Source of the DNA: Pontederia crassipes
Taxonomy: Eukaryota; Streptophyta; Magnoliopsida; Commelinales; Pontederiaceae
Direction: 5' to 3'
DNA length: 64,000 bases
Assembly: GCA_030549335.1 (NCBI GenBank)
Contig: CM060196.1
Coordinates: forward strand, 24,138,501-24,202,500
The translations under genes and the position numbers were made by a program. Position 1 is the first letter of the stretch, and each line of letters starts with the position of its first letter. The notes beneath the pieces were generated by a model. It had not been told where the DNA came from, did not search any database, and was given only the letters and a program-made list of their open reading frames with translations. This document shows, piece by piece, positions 1 through 11,699 of this stretch.

Positions 1-592
1 CTCTTCACTTTGGGTCTTGGAGTATCATGCTAAAGTAGCAACACCAATCATTACTTTAAAATATAGACAAAGTTCAAAGAGCAACAACTAGACCGTTAGG
101 TCTAGAGAGACTCACACAATGACGAAGATCAACATCGATTCGTCATTTCTCAGGATCGACTTAGCATACTTGGTACACAACACAAGTATTGCGGTGGAAA
201 CTTTCACTAAGGAAGCGTGTGTCTAACTCAAACACCGCATATAAGTCCAATCGCCCTCCATTGGCGTCTGACCTGAGACACCCAACTGCTTGCCATCACA
301 TAGCGTCAAAGCTAGAGTCTCACATCTGGCTATCATCATCAGGCTTCACTAAATTACCAAACTCATATTTGTATCATCTTGAACACATCAAGGCGGTTTA
401 GGTCATTTCTCATAAGAAATGTTTGGGTCTAAACCATTTCTTCCCCGCGTGCAATCACATAAGCACCGGAGGCGATTACTCGTGTGAGTGAGTAATCTCA
501 TGCATGACGGACACACTTAACACATGCATAACATAATTCTCTTATGAAAAACATATTTTCATTAATATGATTAACTTTGAGTACATATCTTT
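1..592 (-). mobile_element. 3' end and probable LTR remnant of minus-strand copia
   Basis: This lies immediately downstream, on the minus strand, of the RNase H stop codon of the copia relic to its right, where the polypurine tract and 3' LTR would be expected. No partner LTR is in the window, so the LTR limits cannot be fixed. The short open frames here resemble no known protein. The assignment rests on position only. Confidence 0.4.
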
Positions 593-3500
593 TTATATTC
601 TACGCAGTCCCAGTGCATGTACATGTCTCAAGAATACATCTCTAGGTAGTGGTTTGGTGAACGGATCAGTAATCATGTTATGCGTAGATATGTACTCAAC
701 TGAGACATCCTCTTTCACATCTTCATTTCTTATAAATTTGTATTTGATGTCGATATGCTTTCCTTTGCAATGATATTTTTCGTCATTCACATAGGCAATC
801 GCTGTTTAATTGTCGAAATATAAAGTCATCTTTCTCATTGCAACATCCGAAAATCGCAAATGTTGAAGGAATCTTTTTAATCATAGAGCTTCTTGCACTG
901 CGACTGAACATGCCACAAATTCAGCCTCCATCGTAGACAATGCTATGCATTCTTGCTATGCATCATTATTGAGCAAGAAGACATATCCGGAGGTGGATTT
1001 TCGTTCATCAATGTCGCCGGCCCAATCGACGTTCGTATATCCAATCAGCCTTAAACTTCCTCTGTAATAACATAAAGCAAAGTCAGCAGTGCCTTTGAGG
1101 TATCTCATGATTCTCTTCACCGCCTTTCAATGTTGGCATCATGGGTTTGTTTGATATCGACTCACTAGACCTACTGCATAGCATATGTCCGGCTGAGTAT
1201 ACAACATAGCGTACATCAGACTGCCGACTGCACTTGCATAGGGGACTGAAGACATCTCTCTTTGTTTTTCTAGTCTTTGGGCACATATTGAGGTTCAAAG
1301 TCTCATATCTCGCAATAGGAGTATCAATGAATTTACAGACATCCATCCGAAATCGTTCTAAAATTTTGTTAATATATGCCTCTTGTGACAAAGCAAGAAA
1401 TCTGTTAGAATGATCTCGTTGAATTTTCACACCCAGTATGAAGTCTGCTTCCCCATGTCTTTCATCTCAAAGACAAAGGACAATCATTTCTTAATGGTGA
1501 CCAAAAACTCCACATTGTTCCCGACTATCAAAATGTCGTCTACATATAGAGTCATAATGACGAACATATCCTTGTATTTATAGATATACATGCAATGGTC
1601 TTCATCAATCATTTCAAAACCATATGATATGATTGATTGATGAAATTTAATATAACATTGCCTAAATGATTGTTTAAGTCCATAAATGGAACGCACAACC
1701 TGCAAACTTTGCGCTCTTCTCCTTTTACTATGAAGCCTTCAGGTTGTTTCATGTAAATTTCTTCATTTAGTTTTCCATTGAGAAATGCAATCTTTACATC
1801 CATCTGATGTAATTCCAAGTTCATATGTATGACAATTGCTAGGATAAGGCGAATAGAAGAAAACCTTACAACTGGAGCAAAGGTTTCTTCATAATCAACA
1901 CCCTCCTCTTGGGTGAAGCCTTTCGCCACTAAGCGAGCTTTGTACCTCTCAATAGATCCATCACCGCCTCATTTTATTTTAAGAACCCACTTGTTCCCAA
2001 TTGCTCTACGACCAGACGGGAGATCAACCAAGTCCCAAACTTGATTTGCCTTCATAGACTGTAATTCTTCTTCCATTATCTTAATCCACTTTTCTTTATG
2101 ACAAGACGAGAGAGCCTCATTGATTGAATTAGGCTCAAGCTCTTGTTCAGGACCTACTATATGAGCTTCATGACTTCCTTCGATGTCAAATCGTCGGCGT
2201 GGGATGCTCTTTTTAGTAGTCTTTCGAAGTGAGCACTCTAGATTCTCATTTGACGACAAAATGCTCACACTCAGATCAGGGTGTAGTGAAGGGGCAAACT
2301 CTTCAATACTGTGATCCACAGATATCGCCATTTTGAGATTCCTGACTTCTTCTTAGTGAAGTGTTCTATCGATCTCGCCTTAGTTTGGAAATTCTTCCTC
2401 TATAAATGTCACATCTCTACTCTTAATTTCTATAATAGTTCAATCATCCCTTTCTCTTATAAACACATAGCCTTTAGTGGTTTCAGGATACCTAATGAAG
2501 ATACACTTCTTGCCTCTAGGACCCAACTTCCCATACTTATGAGAGTTGTCAAGGACATAGGCGGTACATCCTGAAACCAAGAGTGGATAACTTAGGTCAG
2601 GCTTACGACCTATCCAAAGTTAGTAGGGAGTGGAAGAAACAGACTTTGATGGTACACGGTTGAGTATGTAGACAGCTGTAAGTAATGCATCTCCCCAATA
2701 CGAAATTGGTAGGTTTGCTTGTGCCATCATAGACCGGACCATATCGAGTATAGTACGATTTCTCCTTTTCGCAACATCATTTTATTTTGGAGTTCCTGGA
2801 ATCGTTAGTTGCATAACTATTCCTTTTTCATCACATAACTTTTTGAATAAATCTGAAAGATACTCACGACCACGGTCAGTTCGCAAGGACTTAATCTTGC
2901 GATCTAATTGATTCTCAGCCATGTTCATAAATCGCACAAAGCAATCTATAGCATCGGACTTATGAGACATCAAGTATACGATCCCATAGCGTGAATAATC
3001 ATCAATAAATGTGTTGAAGTATGAGAAACCGTGTCTTGCTTGGATAGACATTGGACCACATACGTCCGAGTGGATTAATTGCAATGGAAACTCAGCATGC
3101 TTTCTTTTTCCAAATGGTTTTCTTGTTTGCTTGTCAGCTAGACATTCTTCACAAGTTGGCAGATCGACTTTAGCGAGGGTGTTTATGAGTCCTTCTCTAA
3201 TTAGTCTACTCATTCGATCTTGTCCTATATGTCCTAGTCTGACATGTCAAGTCTTGGCACTTTCATTCACATCAACGGATGACATAAATGAATAACTACT
3301 AGCAACACATGCAATATTAAGAACATAGAAACCATTTTCAAGAAAGCCATTGCATATATGAACATCATCCATTGAGATGTTCAGATGTTTAGATCCAAAA
3401 GTCATTACGTATCCATATGCATCAAGAGTGGATACAGATATTAAGTTTCGTCGAAAATCAGGGGCATACAAAACATCGTGGAGGTAAAGGGTTTTTCTAT

Positions 3501-3660
3501 TGCTAAGTTCTAACTTGCAACTTCCTATCCTTTGACTTCCACTCTTTTATTGTCTCCTACATAGATGTACTTAGAGCCCGCACTGAGTCGATGAAACTCG
3601 ACAAAGGTCTCACGTTCCTTGGCTACGTGGTCTGTTGCTGTCAACCCAACTCCATGACCA
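593..3660 (-). pseudogene. Degenerate Ty1/copia pol (protease to RNase H)
   Basis: Read right to left on the minus strand, the copia order is present. There is a worn protease end, a GAG-pre-integrase segment (APDFRRNLISVSTL), and an integrase with the zinc-binding cysteines (CEECLADKQ) and the core FIDDYSRYGIVYL...LRTDRGREY. Reverse transcriptase follows ([29 protein letters not shown]), then RNase H ending in DPFTKPLPRD. Stops and frameshifts split it into at least seven open pieces, so it cannot make a polyprotein. The gag region and 5' LTR are missing; the sequence breaks off inside protease where the gypsy LTR begins. The copia lineage is not resolved. In an intact element these enzymes process, copy and integrate the element's own RNA. 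Confidence 0.9.
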
Positions 3661-6472
3661 AGTTCTAATTTCAATTATCATAATCTCAGTTATGTTTATC
3701 CATTCCTAAAATAAAATCGGCAAAACCTCCCTCCCTTACTTTCTTGTGTTATTAGCCCACACATACAAAAGATGGATATGTATTCATCAAAGTTTAAAAA
3801 GAACTATAAGATATGACATTCGCATATTGACATCATATTTTTTTTTCACAAACCATCTAACATATAACCCCACAGGATCAAGTCTTATACAACCTTACAA
3901 AAAGTTCCTCACAGACTTAATTACAACATATCTAAAACTATCTATTACATATGCATGCTTCCAAAAACAAAAGTGAAGGGGGATTAAAGCGCTCCAGCGG
4001 CTCGACCTCTTCTCTATATGCAGCAAAAACAAGCTCCGAGTCGACTCAACTCGAGAACTTACGAGTATCTGAAAAAATATTTAAAATGGGTTTTATGAGC
4101 AACAGTCATTTGCTCAGTGAGTGGAATAACGGTACAACATAGGGGAATAATACGAGTGCATATAGCATATAACATTTAAATAACCACATTTCTTTCATAT
4201 GAGAAAATATTTAAAGCATAGCATATATAACATAAATTGTCAAATCATATGAACTTTCATAGAAGTAAAAGTAACTCAAGATATCATAATTTTCATATTT
4301 AAACTCCACACATGTGTCATTGCACATATTTATCATGGGTCAATACATATCCCTCTATGATCATGTGTCATACAGTTAAGCAGAACTTCATAATCAAGAG
4401 ACATGAATACGCAGAGCAAATCATGGGTCAATACATATCCCCCTATGATTATGTGTCATACAGTTAAGCAGAGCTTCACAATCAAGAGTCTCATATACGC
4501 AGAACAAATCATGGGTCAATACGTATTCCAGTCATGATTGTGTGCCACCCAATCATGATTCTCAGATACGCAGAGCGATCATGAGTCAATACATGCATGC
4601 AGAGCAGCCCCCAAAGGGCAAAGACACCCGATATACGCCCCAAAGGCTTCATGTATATCGAATGTAGTCTCAAAGACCTTTTTCAAACAGCATGGCTAAT
4701 GAACACACGGAGTTTAATAATATCAAAATACACATGTCATAATCTCATATCATTATCAAATAAAACTTATTTTAACTTCACAAGCATTATTCCCTGAAAA
4801 CATTTTCATGTAAAAGGTTTGTTCTATCTGATATAAAATCATTGAAACATATCATAAATACTTTTCATAGTTCAAGATATGTTTCAATAATAATAATACT
4901 AATAATTTTTACTTGAAATAATATCATAAATAAAAGAACTAACATATAACATTTTGCTATGTTGTAAATTTACTCACTCACCTTGTACTTTATCACTTCA
5001 AAGAGGTTTATTAGATTTCCTCCCTTTCACTTGCAACTTGATATTTTCCTACAAGCACTAATGCCTTTTTACTTCTCAATCACTAATAAGATAATATGCA
5101 ATGCATGCTCATGATGCATGAATAATTATGCACTTTAAAATGCATGTAATCATCTCTAATACCAATTTCTAGCTTCAGGTATTCATATTCATAAGCTATT
5201 CCATACTAGAAACTTTTTAGTTCTCCAAAGCTTAACTAGATGCTGTCTCAGAATTACAGACTGAGTGTCTGTCAATAAATTATTCATAACTTCTTAACCA
5301 CATGGGCAAATCTTATGATTCTGGATTAATTAAAAACTATACATATTAAGGTTTCCAACCCCCTAATATTATTATCAAATACCAAGTGAGTAAGTCACGA
5401 CATCCCAAGCAATTTGACCTAGGGTTTGTGCCCTGGCAGACTGTATGTCACTGAAATATTGATTTATATGTTTTCTCATACTTGTCCATTTAACTAGAGC
5501 ATAACTTTTATGAAATCTAGACTTCATTAATAGTTTTTCATAAAAAAATAGAGAATTTAACTCGCTATACAGACTTATAACAAAAATAGTTAATTCGGAT
5601 CGCAATCTGTAAATGTCCTGGAATCTGACAGAAGCCTCACTATGAAATGTAAAATTCATTTCTCCCCAAATACAAGTTCAAATAGTATGATTCCACCTCT
5701 CACCGAACTCTTGAAATGTCTGTTTAAACATATCCAAATTTCAAATCCTAATTCACTCTATTCGAATCGTGCCCTAATTTACAATCGAGACTTATATCAG
5801 ACTCAGGACAAGATGAGTGACATGCGAAGGTAAATTCATAACTTCCTCTATAGAACTCCTTTTTAGATGATTCCAGAGGCCATGGAAAGCTAACTTCTAA
5901 TGGATGAACCAAACAAAATTTCATAATTTATGGTTTGTTTATCACCATGTAATGATTCTCTCAATCAGAAGAAATATTTCCGGATCAAAACTCACCTGGA
6001 ACAGCCGACGTTTCCGATTTTCCCCAGGTCGGTTCGCTCGAGTTCTTCCTCTGGTAATTTTTCTACGGTGGAAATATAATGTTAAGTGGCTTATATATTT
6101 TTCTCAGAATTTTCTAAGGTCTTATGACGGTTTGGAAAAATATCCCTTTGAGCAGCTCTCACCTGTCTGCTTCAGCTGCTTGGAACTTAAGTGATGACCA
6201 ATCACATTTTTTTGTCATAACTAAGTGTTTTAACCCTAATTAAGCTTACTTGATCCTATTTGAACATATATATTATAATATTTAGAAATTTTATGATTTA
6301 TTCCTAATAATCCTATATAATTACTTTATAAAGTTTATCGGTAATTAAGTAGTCATTATGCACTAATCGAAATATCAATTACTATATACAAATATCACTA
6401 AATGAACATCCAAACTAACTTAGTATGTTAATTAAATGCATGATTATGCACAAATAATATTTCTAGGGCACA
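3661..6472 (-). mobile_element. Long Ty3/gypsy (Tekay/Del-like) 3' LTR
   Basis: This AT-rich block of about 2.8 kb lies directly downstream of the gypsy integrase/chromodomain region, as a 3' LTR should. On the minus strand it begins TGTGCCCTAG, just after a purine-rich tract. Its first ~280 bp are clearly related to a second fragment at 20160-20437, which supports the boundary and shows that this is a dispersed family. The length fits Tekay/Del LTRs. The left end is placed where copia protease homology stops, and no terminal TG was fixed there. It contains an 88-bp tandem repeat. Confidence 0.75.
4332..4600. repeat. 88-bp tandem repeat inside gypsy LTR
   Basis: The phrase atcatgggtcaatacatat recurs at 4332, 4420 and 4508 (period 88) and once more, altered, near 4578 (spacing 70). 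Flanking words such as gtcatacagttaagcaga and acgcagag recur in the same order. The copies are diverged. Tandem blocks of this kind are common in long gypsy LTRs. Confidence 0.85.
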
Positions 6473-6500
6473 TTCGTGATAATTCTCCCCTCCTTAAAAA
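6473..6500 (-). other. Gypsy polypurine tract
   Basis: The minus-strand reading is a purine-rich run (AAGGAGGGGAGAAT) between the last pol codons and the TG that opens the LTR. This is the expected place for the primer of plus-strand DNA synthesis. Confidence 0.6.
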
Positions 6501-7925
6501 AAATTTCGTCCCCGAAATTTGGTTACCTGTTTCAGGGAATAAGTATGGATACTTTTCTCTTATTTGATCCTCTCGCTCCCAAGTTGCCTCTTCTCTTGAA
6601 TGGTTTCTCCAAATCACCAAAACTAATGGAATCTTTCGATTCCGTAGTTCTTTTTCCTTTCTTCCGATAATTTGCACTGGATTCTCTTCATATGACAAAT
6701 CCTCTCGTACTTGAATAGATTGGGGTTCCAATACATGAGAAGGATCTGATCGATATCATCGAAGCATAGAGACATGAAAGACATCATGAATACGTGATAA
6801 ATCTGGCGGTAGCGCTAATCGATATGCAACTAGTCCAATACGTTCTAAAATTTCATATGGTCCTACATATCTCGGACTTAACTTTCCTTTCTTTCCAAAT
6901 CGTATAACACCTTTCCAAGGTGAAACTTTTAAGAAGACTTTACTTCCCACTTCATACTCCATTTCTCGACGACGTTGATCTGCATAACTCTTTTGTCGAT
7001 CTTGTATTGCCTTTAACTTTTAGTTAATGATTTTTTAGGTTGTCGATTGTCTCTTGTACTTTCTGTGGTCCCAAAAGGACTCTCGTACCTTCTTCATCCC
7101 AACATATTGGTGTCCTACATTTTCTACCATATAATGTTTCAAAAGGAGCCATCTCGATACTTAAATGAAAGCTATTATTATAGGCAAACTCTGCTAATGG
7201 CAAGTGTTCATCCCAAGATCCCTTAAATTCTAGAATACAAGCTCTGAGCATTTCTTCAAGTGTTTGAATGGTTCTCTCTGATTGACCATCTGTTTGAGGA
7301 TGAAATGAAGTACTAAATTTTAATTTTGTACCTAAGGCATTTTGTAAACTATGCCAGAATCGAGAGGTAAACCGATGATCCCTATCAGAAAATGATAGAT
7401 GTGGGAATACCATGTAGTCTCACAATTTCATCAATGTACAATTTGGCTAATGTATTAAGAAAATCATCCTTTTGAACTGGTATAAAATGTGCTGACTTGG
7501 TAAGACGATCAAGTATTACCCAGATAGTGTCATGATTTCGTTTCGTTCTTGGCAAATCCGTTACAAAATCCATAGTGATTTCATCCCACTTGTACTCTAG
7601 TATCGGAATTGATTGAAGAGTTCCAGCTGGAGATTTGTGTTCTGCTTTTACCTGCTGACATATTAAACATCGAGAGATATATTCTGCTATGTCCTTCTTC
7701 ATACCGTGCCACCAAAAGTTTCTCCTCAAATCTCTATACATCTTAGTACTTCCTGGATGTATAGTATAAGGCGAACAATAAGCTTCCTCCATTATTTCTT
7801 GCCTAAGATTTCTAACATTGGGAACACATAACCTGCTGCCAAATATTAAAGTCCCATCATCCTTTAATGAGAATTGTGTTTGCTCTCCGTTCTTTACTTG
7901 ATTGATGATTTTCACTAATTATTAA
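6501..7925 (-). pseudogene. 5'-truncated Ty3/gypsy integrase and chromodomain-like tail
   Basis: Only the 3' part of a gypsy pol survives. From the right come the HHCC zinc-binding region (HPGSTKMY...CLICQQVK), the catalytic core with D (ITMDFVTDLP), a second D ([11 protein letters not shown]) and the E of [18 protein letters not shown], then the GPY/F-type module (GPYEILERIG) and a chromodomain-like tail (EEATWEREDQIREKYPYLF). A frameshift near 7390 and in-frame stops near 7023 and 6735 inactivate it. Reverse transcriptase, RNase H, protease and gag are absent. Homology ends within about 10 bp of the SDR stop codon on the right. The motif set is typical of the Tekay/Del clade. Confidence 0.9.
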
Positions 7926-7930
7926 AGTCC

Positions 7931-8645
7931 CTAAAAGGTTAAAACTTCAGTCCGACTGTAAAATAGGCCGGTGGAGCTGCCGTGATGACCCAGAGCTAAC
8001 ATCACAGGCCCCTTAGCACCTTCTTCCACTGTTAAGATCCCATTGTTAAAGTTCAGATCTGTTTTCACGAAGCCGGGACACACCGAGTTGACTAACAGAG
8101 TGGTACAGTTCTTTGCAAGGATCCTGGTGTATGCATTGACGAGTACTTTGGAAACTATATATGCTGATGAAAAAGCCGGCCAGCCATGTTCCTTCAGTAG
8201 CCCATGCTTGAAATCCTTCAGAAACAAATCTGCGAGTTCATCTAATCTCTCTTCTGTGAGGTTGTCGACGTCTTCAAGTTCATTTCTTAGCTTCTCACTA
8301 GGAATGAGCTGTCAAGGATAGAACAGGAATAAGCGATTCAACCTCTTGAGAGAATTCAATCTACAACCATTGGTAATTATGCTGCTAAGGAACTCTTCAT
8401 TGACAGCTGCCAGGTCTGCAGCATACGATAGTGCAACTATTCTGCAGAAACTATAAAGACGAGACCACAATTCGATACCTCAAGTTTCCCCATTCTGGAT
8501 GCAACATTGACGATCCTCCCTGATTGAGATGAACTGAGAAGGGGAATCAATGCTTTCGTGACATCTTTCAGGCCGTGATAGTTGGTCTTTAGGCATGCTT
8601 CTGCTCCTTGATAATTTTGCTTCACTCTATTAAGCCAGTCAGGAG
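7931..8645 (-). pseudogene. Short-chain dehydrogenase/reductase, 3' two exons only
   Basis: Two minus-strand exons, 8479-8645 and 7931-8308, join in phase across a GT-AG intron (GAG|GTATCG ... TTGACAG|CTC). They encode the C-terminal half of a plant SDR of the neomenthol dehydrogenase / salutaridine reductase / carbonyl reductase type, cytosolic NADPH enzymes that reduce ketones. Visible are the NYxGAExCLxTNYHG helix, the Ser-bearing strand IVNVASRMGKLE, the catalytic Tyr-x3-Lys (YIVSK), and the NSVCPGFVKTDLNF and TVEEGAKGPVMLAL segments. This half has no stop or frameshift. The N-terminal half with the TGxxxGxG cofactor fold is missing: coding sequence runs to the very first base of the copia LTR and I did not find its continuation beyond the element. 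No catalytically complete enzyme can be made from this window. The exact substrate is unknown. Confidence 0.88.
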
Positions 8646-9078
8646 TGTTAGAGTTGGTGAATACTTCAGGCCCTCTTGTTTCTCACACCGGGTTTGCCCA
8701 CGTGAGTTTAGAAGAATCTGAGTATTACCCAATTAGCAGTGTTGCTGACGTACGAACGAAAAGGGGGTTCGGGGGGCCCCGCCCCCCGACGGCGATCCGT
8801 GTGGTTCAAATTTGGGCTTTTGTTTAGCCGGCCCGTGTGGTTCGGATTAGGTTTTTTCTCTGTTTGTTTGGGTTTTAAACCCGGTTTGAAGAGGCTATTA
8901 ATAGCCTAATTTCTGGTGTAATCTGAGTAGCGGCTGTAAAACCTAAACGATATAGTGGAACCTCTTTGCAGGACGTAGCCCTCATCTCAAGGGTGAACTT
9001 GGGTAAATTCGTGTGTCTCCTCTATTTTTCTGCAATCTCTCTGCGATCTTCTCTCCTTGTTCTCGAATTTTTCCATCA
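8646..9078 (+). repeat. 5' LTR of Tork copia
   Basis: A direct repeat of 433 bp, TGTTAGAGTTGG...CCATCA, matching the 3' LTR along its length. It carries a G/C-rich patch (ggggggccccgccccccg) and a CTATTAATAG word that could serve as a TATA region. The tRNA primer site follows directly. Confidence 0.95.
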
Positions 9079-9093
9079 ATTGGTATCAGAGCA
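9079..9093 (+). other. Primer-binding site, initiator Met tRNA
   Basis: The sequence attggtatcagagc immediately follows the 5' LTR. TGGTATCAGAGC is complementary to the 3' end of plant initiator methionine tRNA, the usual copia primer. Confidence 0.9.
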
Positions 9094-9125
9094 CATGTTG
9101 TTCGTGGAATTAGGGTTTATTCGAG

Positions 9126-9800
9126 ATGTCAGGAGGGTCGTGAATCGAGATAGAAAAAATTGATGGAACACGATTTGATCTCTGGAAGATGAAGATGGAT
9201 GATCTCCTCTGTGATCGAGATCTTTGGACGGCAATCGAGAAGGAGAGGCCAAGCAAAGAAGCGGCGACGACTGCAGATGCGGTGAAGGCTTCAGATACGG
9301 CTTCCTCCAGTCAGGCAGATCCAAAGGCTATCGAAGAGTGGGATTAGATTGATAGAAAGGCGAAGGGTTTGATTCGGCTTTATCTCGCGGATTCAATTCT
9401 TACGAATGTGATGAGCGAATCTACATCCAGAGATCTGTGGAGGAAGTTGAAATCCCTATATCAAAGTAAATCGTTGGTTAACAAGTTATTTCTGAGGAAG
9501 AAATTGTGCAATCTTCGGATGCAGGAGGGTGGCTCATTTTCTACTCATCTTTATAACTTTAACACGGTGATCAGTCAACTTGTATCAATTGGTGTTAAAT
9601 TTCAAGATGATGATAAGGCAATAATATTGCTCTGTTCGCTGCCGAATTCATGGGACAATCTGATTGTCATGATTGGTGGCGGGGATAAAGAACTTTCGTA
9701 TGAAAGTGTATGTGCTGCCTTGTTATCAAAGGAAATACGGAGAAAGGGATCGGCAAGTTCTGGTAAAGAGGCGCTGGCGGCCAGAGGAAGGCAACCATAA
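9126..9800 (+). pseudogene. Copia gag (UBN2-type), nonsense-mutated
   Basis: The first ATG after the primer site opens a frame reading MSGGS, stop, then a typical copia gag: DGTRFDLWKMKMDDLL, an acidic linker, a second in-frame stop after IEEWD, then LYLADSILTNVM and SLYQSKSLVNKLFLRKKL up to SLPNSWDNL. Gag would form the cytoplasmic particle that packages element RNA. Two nonsense codons and a frameshift before the zinc knuckle prevent a full product. Confidence 0.9.
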
Positions 9801-9849
9801 AGGAATCAAAATCAGAGAGGGAGATCCAAATCTCATGAGCGTTCAAAGA

Positions 9850-10330
9850 GTAAATATAAGAAGGTGCAATGCTGGAGATGTCAAGAGTGGGGCCATATGA
9901 AGCGAGATTGCAAAAATAAGCCGATTCACAAGAAAGAAGTTGAGTCAACCTTGGACAAAAAAGAGGCTGAGGCAGGAGATATGTATGTGGCTTCTGCATG
10001 TATGGTACAGTCAGATAAGGATGTCTGGCTCATCGATACTAGTGCTTCATACCACATGACATCTCATAGACACTGGTTTTGTGAATAAGAGGAGTATAAT
10101 GGTGGGGATGTCATGCTCGAAGATGACACTACGATTCAGATTATTGGACGTGGCAGGGTGAAGCTGAGGATGAATGATGACATGGTGAAGACTCTACCAA
10201 ATGTGATGCATATACCATTTATGAGCAGGAGTTTATTATGTGTTGGTACAATGACAGATTCGGGTGTTACATTCAGTTGCGACAAGGATTCGTGCAAGAT
10301 GGTCAGAGGGTCTATTATGATTGCGTGAGG
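9850..10330 (+). pseudogene. Copia zinc knuckle and aspartic protease
   Basis: A CCHC knuckle (CWRCQEWGHMKRDC) that would bind RNA is followed by a retroviral-type aspartic protease reading DVWLIDTSASYHMTSH, where copia proteases usually have D-S/T-G-A. The Gly is replaced by Ser, which would probably damage the active site. Downstream NVMHIPFMSRSLLCVG is the normal end of the protease region. Several reading frames are needed. Confidence 0.85.
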
Positions 10331-11588
10331 GGTTCGCTATGGAACATTGTACAAGTTGCTCGGAGAGACTATATCTGTGGGCTGCGGATTTATTTCTGAA
10401 GAGGCCAAAGAAGATGAAGACAACACATCTATGTTGTGGCATCAGAGACTAGGACATATCAGTGAGAAATGACTTTCTACCATAGCATTAAGTCAGATAG
10501 TAGAAGGAGTTCCGAATTGTTCTATGGGCTTCGGGTTCTGTGAACATTGCCTCCATGGAAAACAGAACCGAGTCAATTTTGAACACACAGGTTCAAGAGC
10601 AACGAAGATTCTCGAACTGATCCATAGTGATGTCTTTGGACCAACTCCGACTCCATCTATTGGAGGGTCCAAGTACTATGTTTCTTTTATAGATGATTTT
10701 TCGAGATACAGTTGGATTTATTTTATCAAGAATAAATCAGATGTATTCGTTAAGTTTCGAGAATTTAAAGTTTTGGTAAAAAACCAATTGAGCTGCAAGA
10801 TCAAGGTCGTTCGTACAGATAATGAAGGTGAATTTTGTTCAGATAAGTTTGAGTAATTTTGCGTGGACAATAGTATTGCAAGGCAGAAGACAACTCCATA
10901 TACACCTGAGCAGAATGGAGTTGCTGAAAGGTTAAATCGGTTACTCATAGAGAATGCCATATGTATGCTGAGTTGGGTTGAATTGGGGCAAGAATTCTGG
11001 GCAGAAGCTGTAGCCACAACAAGCTACCTGAAGAACCGCTCACTGACCTCATCAGTGAAGGATCAGACGCCTTATGAGGCAATATTTGGGAAGAAGTCAA
11101 ATTTGTCTCATATTCGGGTGTTCGGATGTGACGCATATGTTCATATACCCAAGAAAAAGCAGGGTAAGCTTGACAGTAAATCTGAGAAGAACATATTTGT
11201 CGGATACAAGGAAGGGGTCAAGGGCTACAAACTGTGGAATCCAAAGTCAAGGACTATTGTTTACAGCAGGGATGTTATTTTTCGTGAATCAAGTTCCCAA
11301 GTTGAAGTTAAAAAAGGTGATGAACTTAAGAAAGTGGTAGTGTTTGAAGAAGATTCTGATTCTGAAATTTCAGAGGTGGATGCACAAGATACTTCAGTTG
11401 AGTCTGTTACAGAACCGGATCAAGAGGACTCGGTTAATGAAGTTGAAGATTCAGATTCAGATGAAGACCCAGATATTGGTACTACCATACCAGTTCTCAG
11501 GAGATCGACACGAGAAAGAAGAGCACCTTTGAGATACTCTCTTAGTGCTCTGAGTTCGTTTCATGCTTTGAGCATCATCGGAGAATAA
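10331..11588 (+). pseudogene. Copia integrase
   Basis: The HHCC region (LWHQRLGHIS...CEHCLHGKQ) is interrupted by a TGA after HISEK. The core follows: SDVFGPTPTPSIGG, SFIDDFSRYSWIYF, VRTDNEGEFCSDKFE, a TAA, then TTPYTPEQNGVAERLNR with the catalytic Glu. C-terminal copia motifs are RVFGCDAYVHIP, NIFVGYKEGVKGYKLW and an acidic stretch leading to RRSTRERRAP. The D-D-E residues are still readable, but at least two nonsense codons break the protein. Confidence 0.92.
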
Positions 11589-11691
11589 CCTAGTTCTGTA
11601 AAAGATGCAAGGTCTATGGATGATGCCATGCTTTGAGCATCATTGGAGAAGAACTTAGTTCTGTAAAAGATGCAAGGTCTATGGATGATGC
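11562..11691 (+). repeat. 65-bp tandem duplication between integrase and RT
   Basis: The segment beginning catgctttgagcatcat occurs at 11562 and again at 11627, each continuing into taaaagatgcaaggtctat. The copies differ by a few bases, so the duplication is not recent. It adds a stop codon and displaces the frame between integrase and RT. The gene was already broken elsewhere. Confidence 0.9.
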
Positions 11692-11699
11692 AAATCAGT

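Noticed and set aside
4332..4600. Regularly spaced repeats resembling a CRISPR array
   Set aside because: The whole 88-bp unit is repeated, with no constant repeat plus unique spacer pattern. The context is a plant retrotransposon LTR.
9079..9093. ggtatcagagc words as tRNA gene pieces
   Set aside because: They are retrotransposon primer-binding sites directly after LTRs. No cloverleaf can be formed around them.
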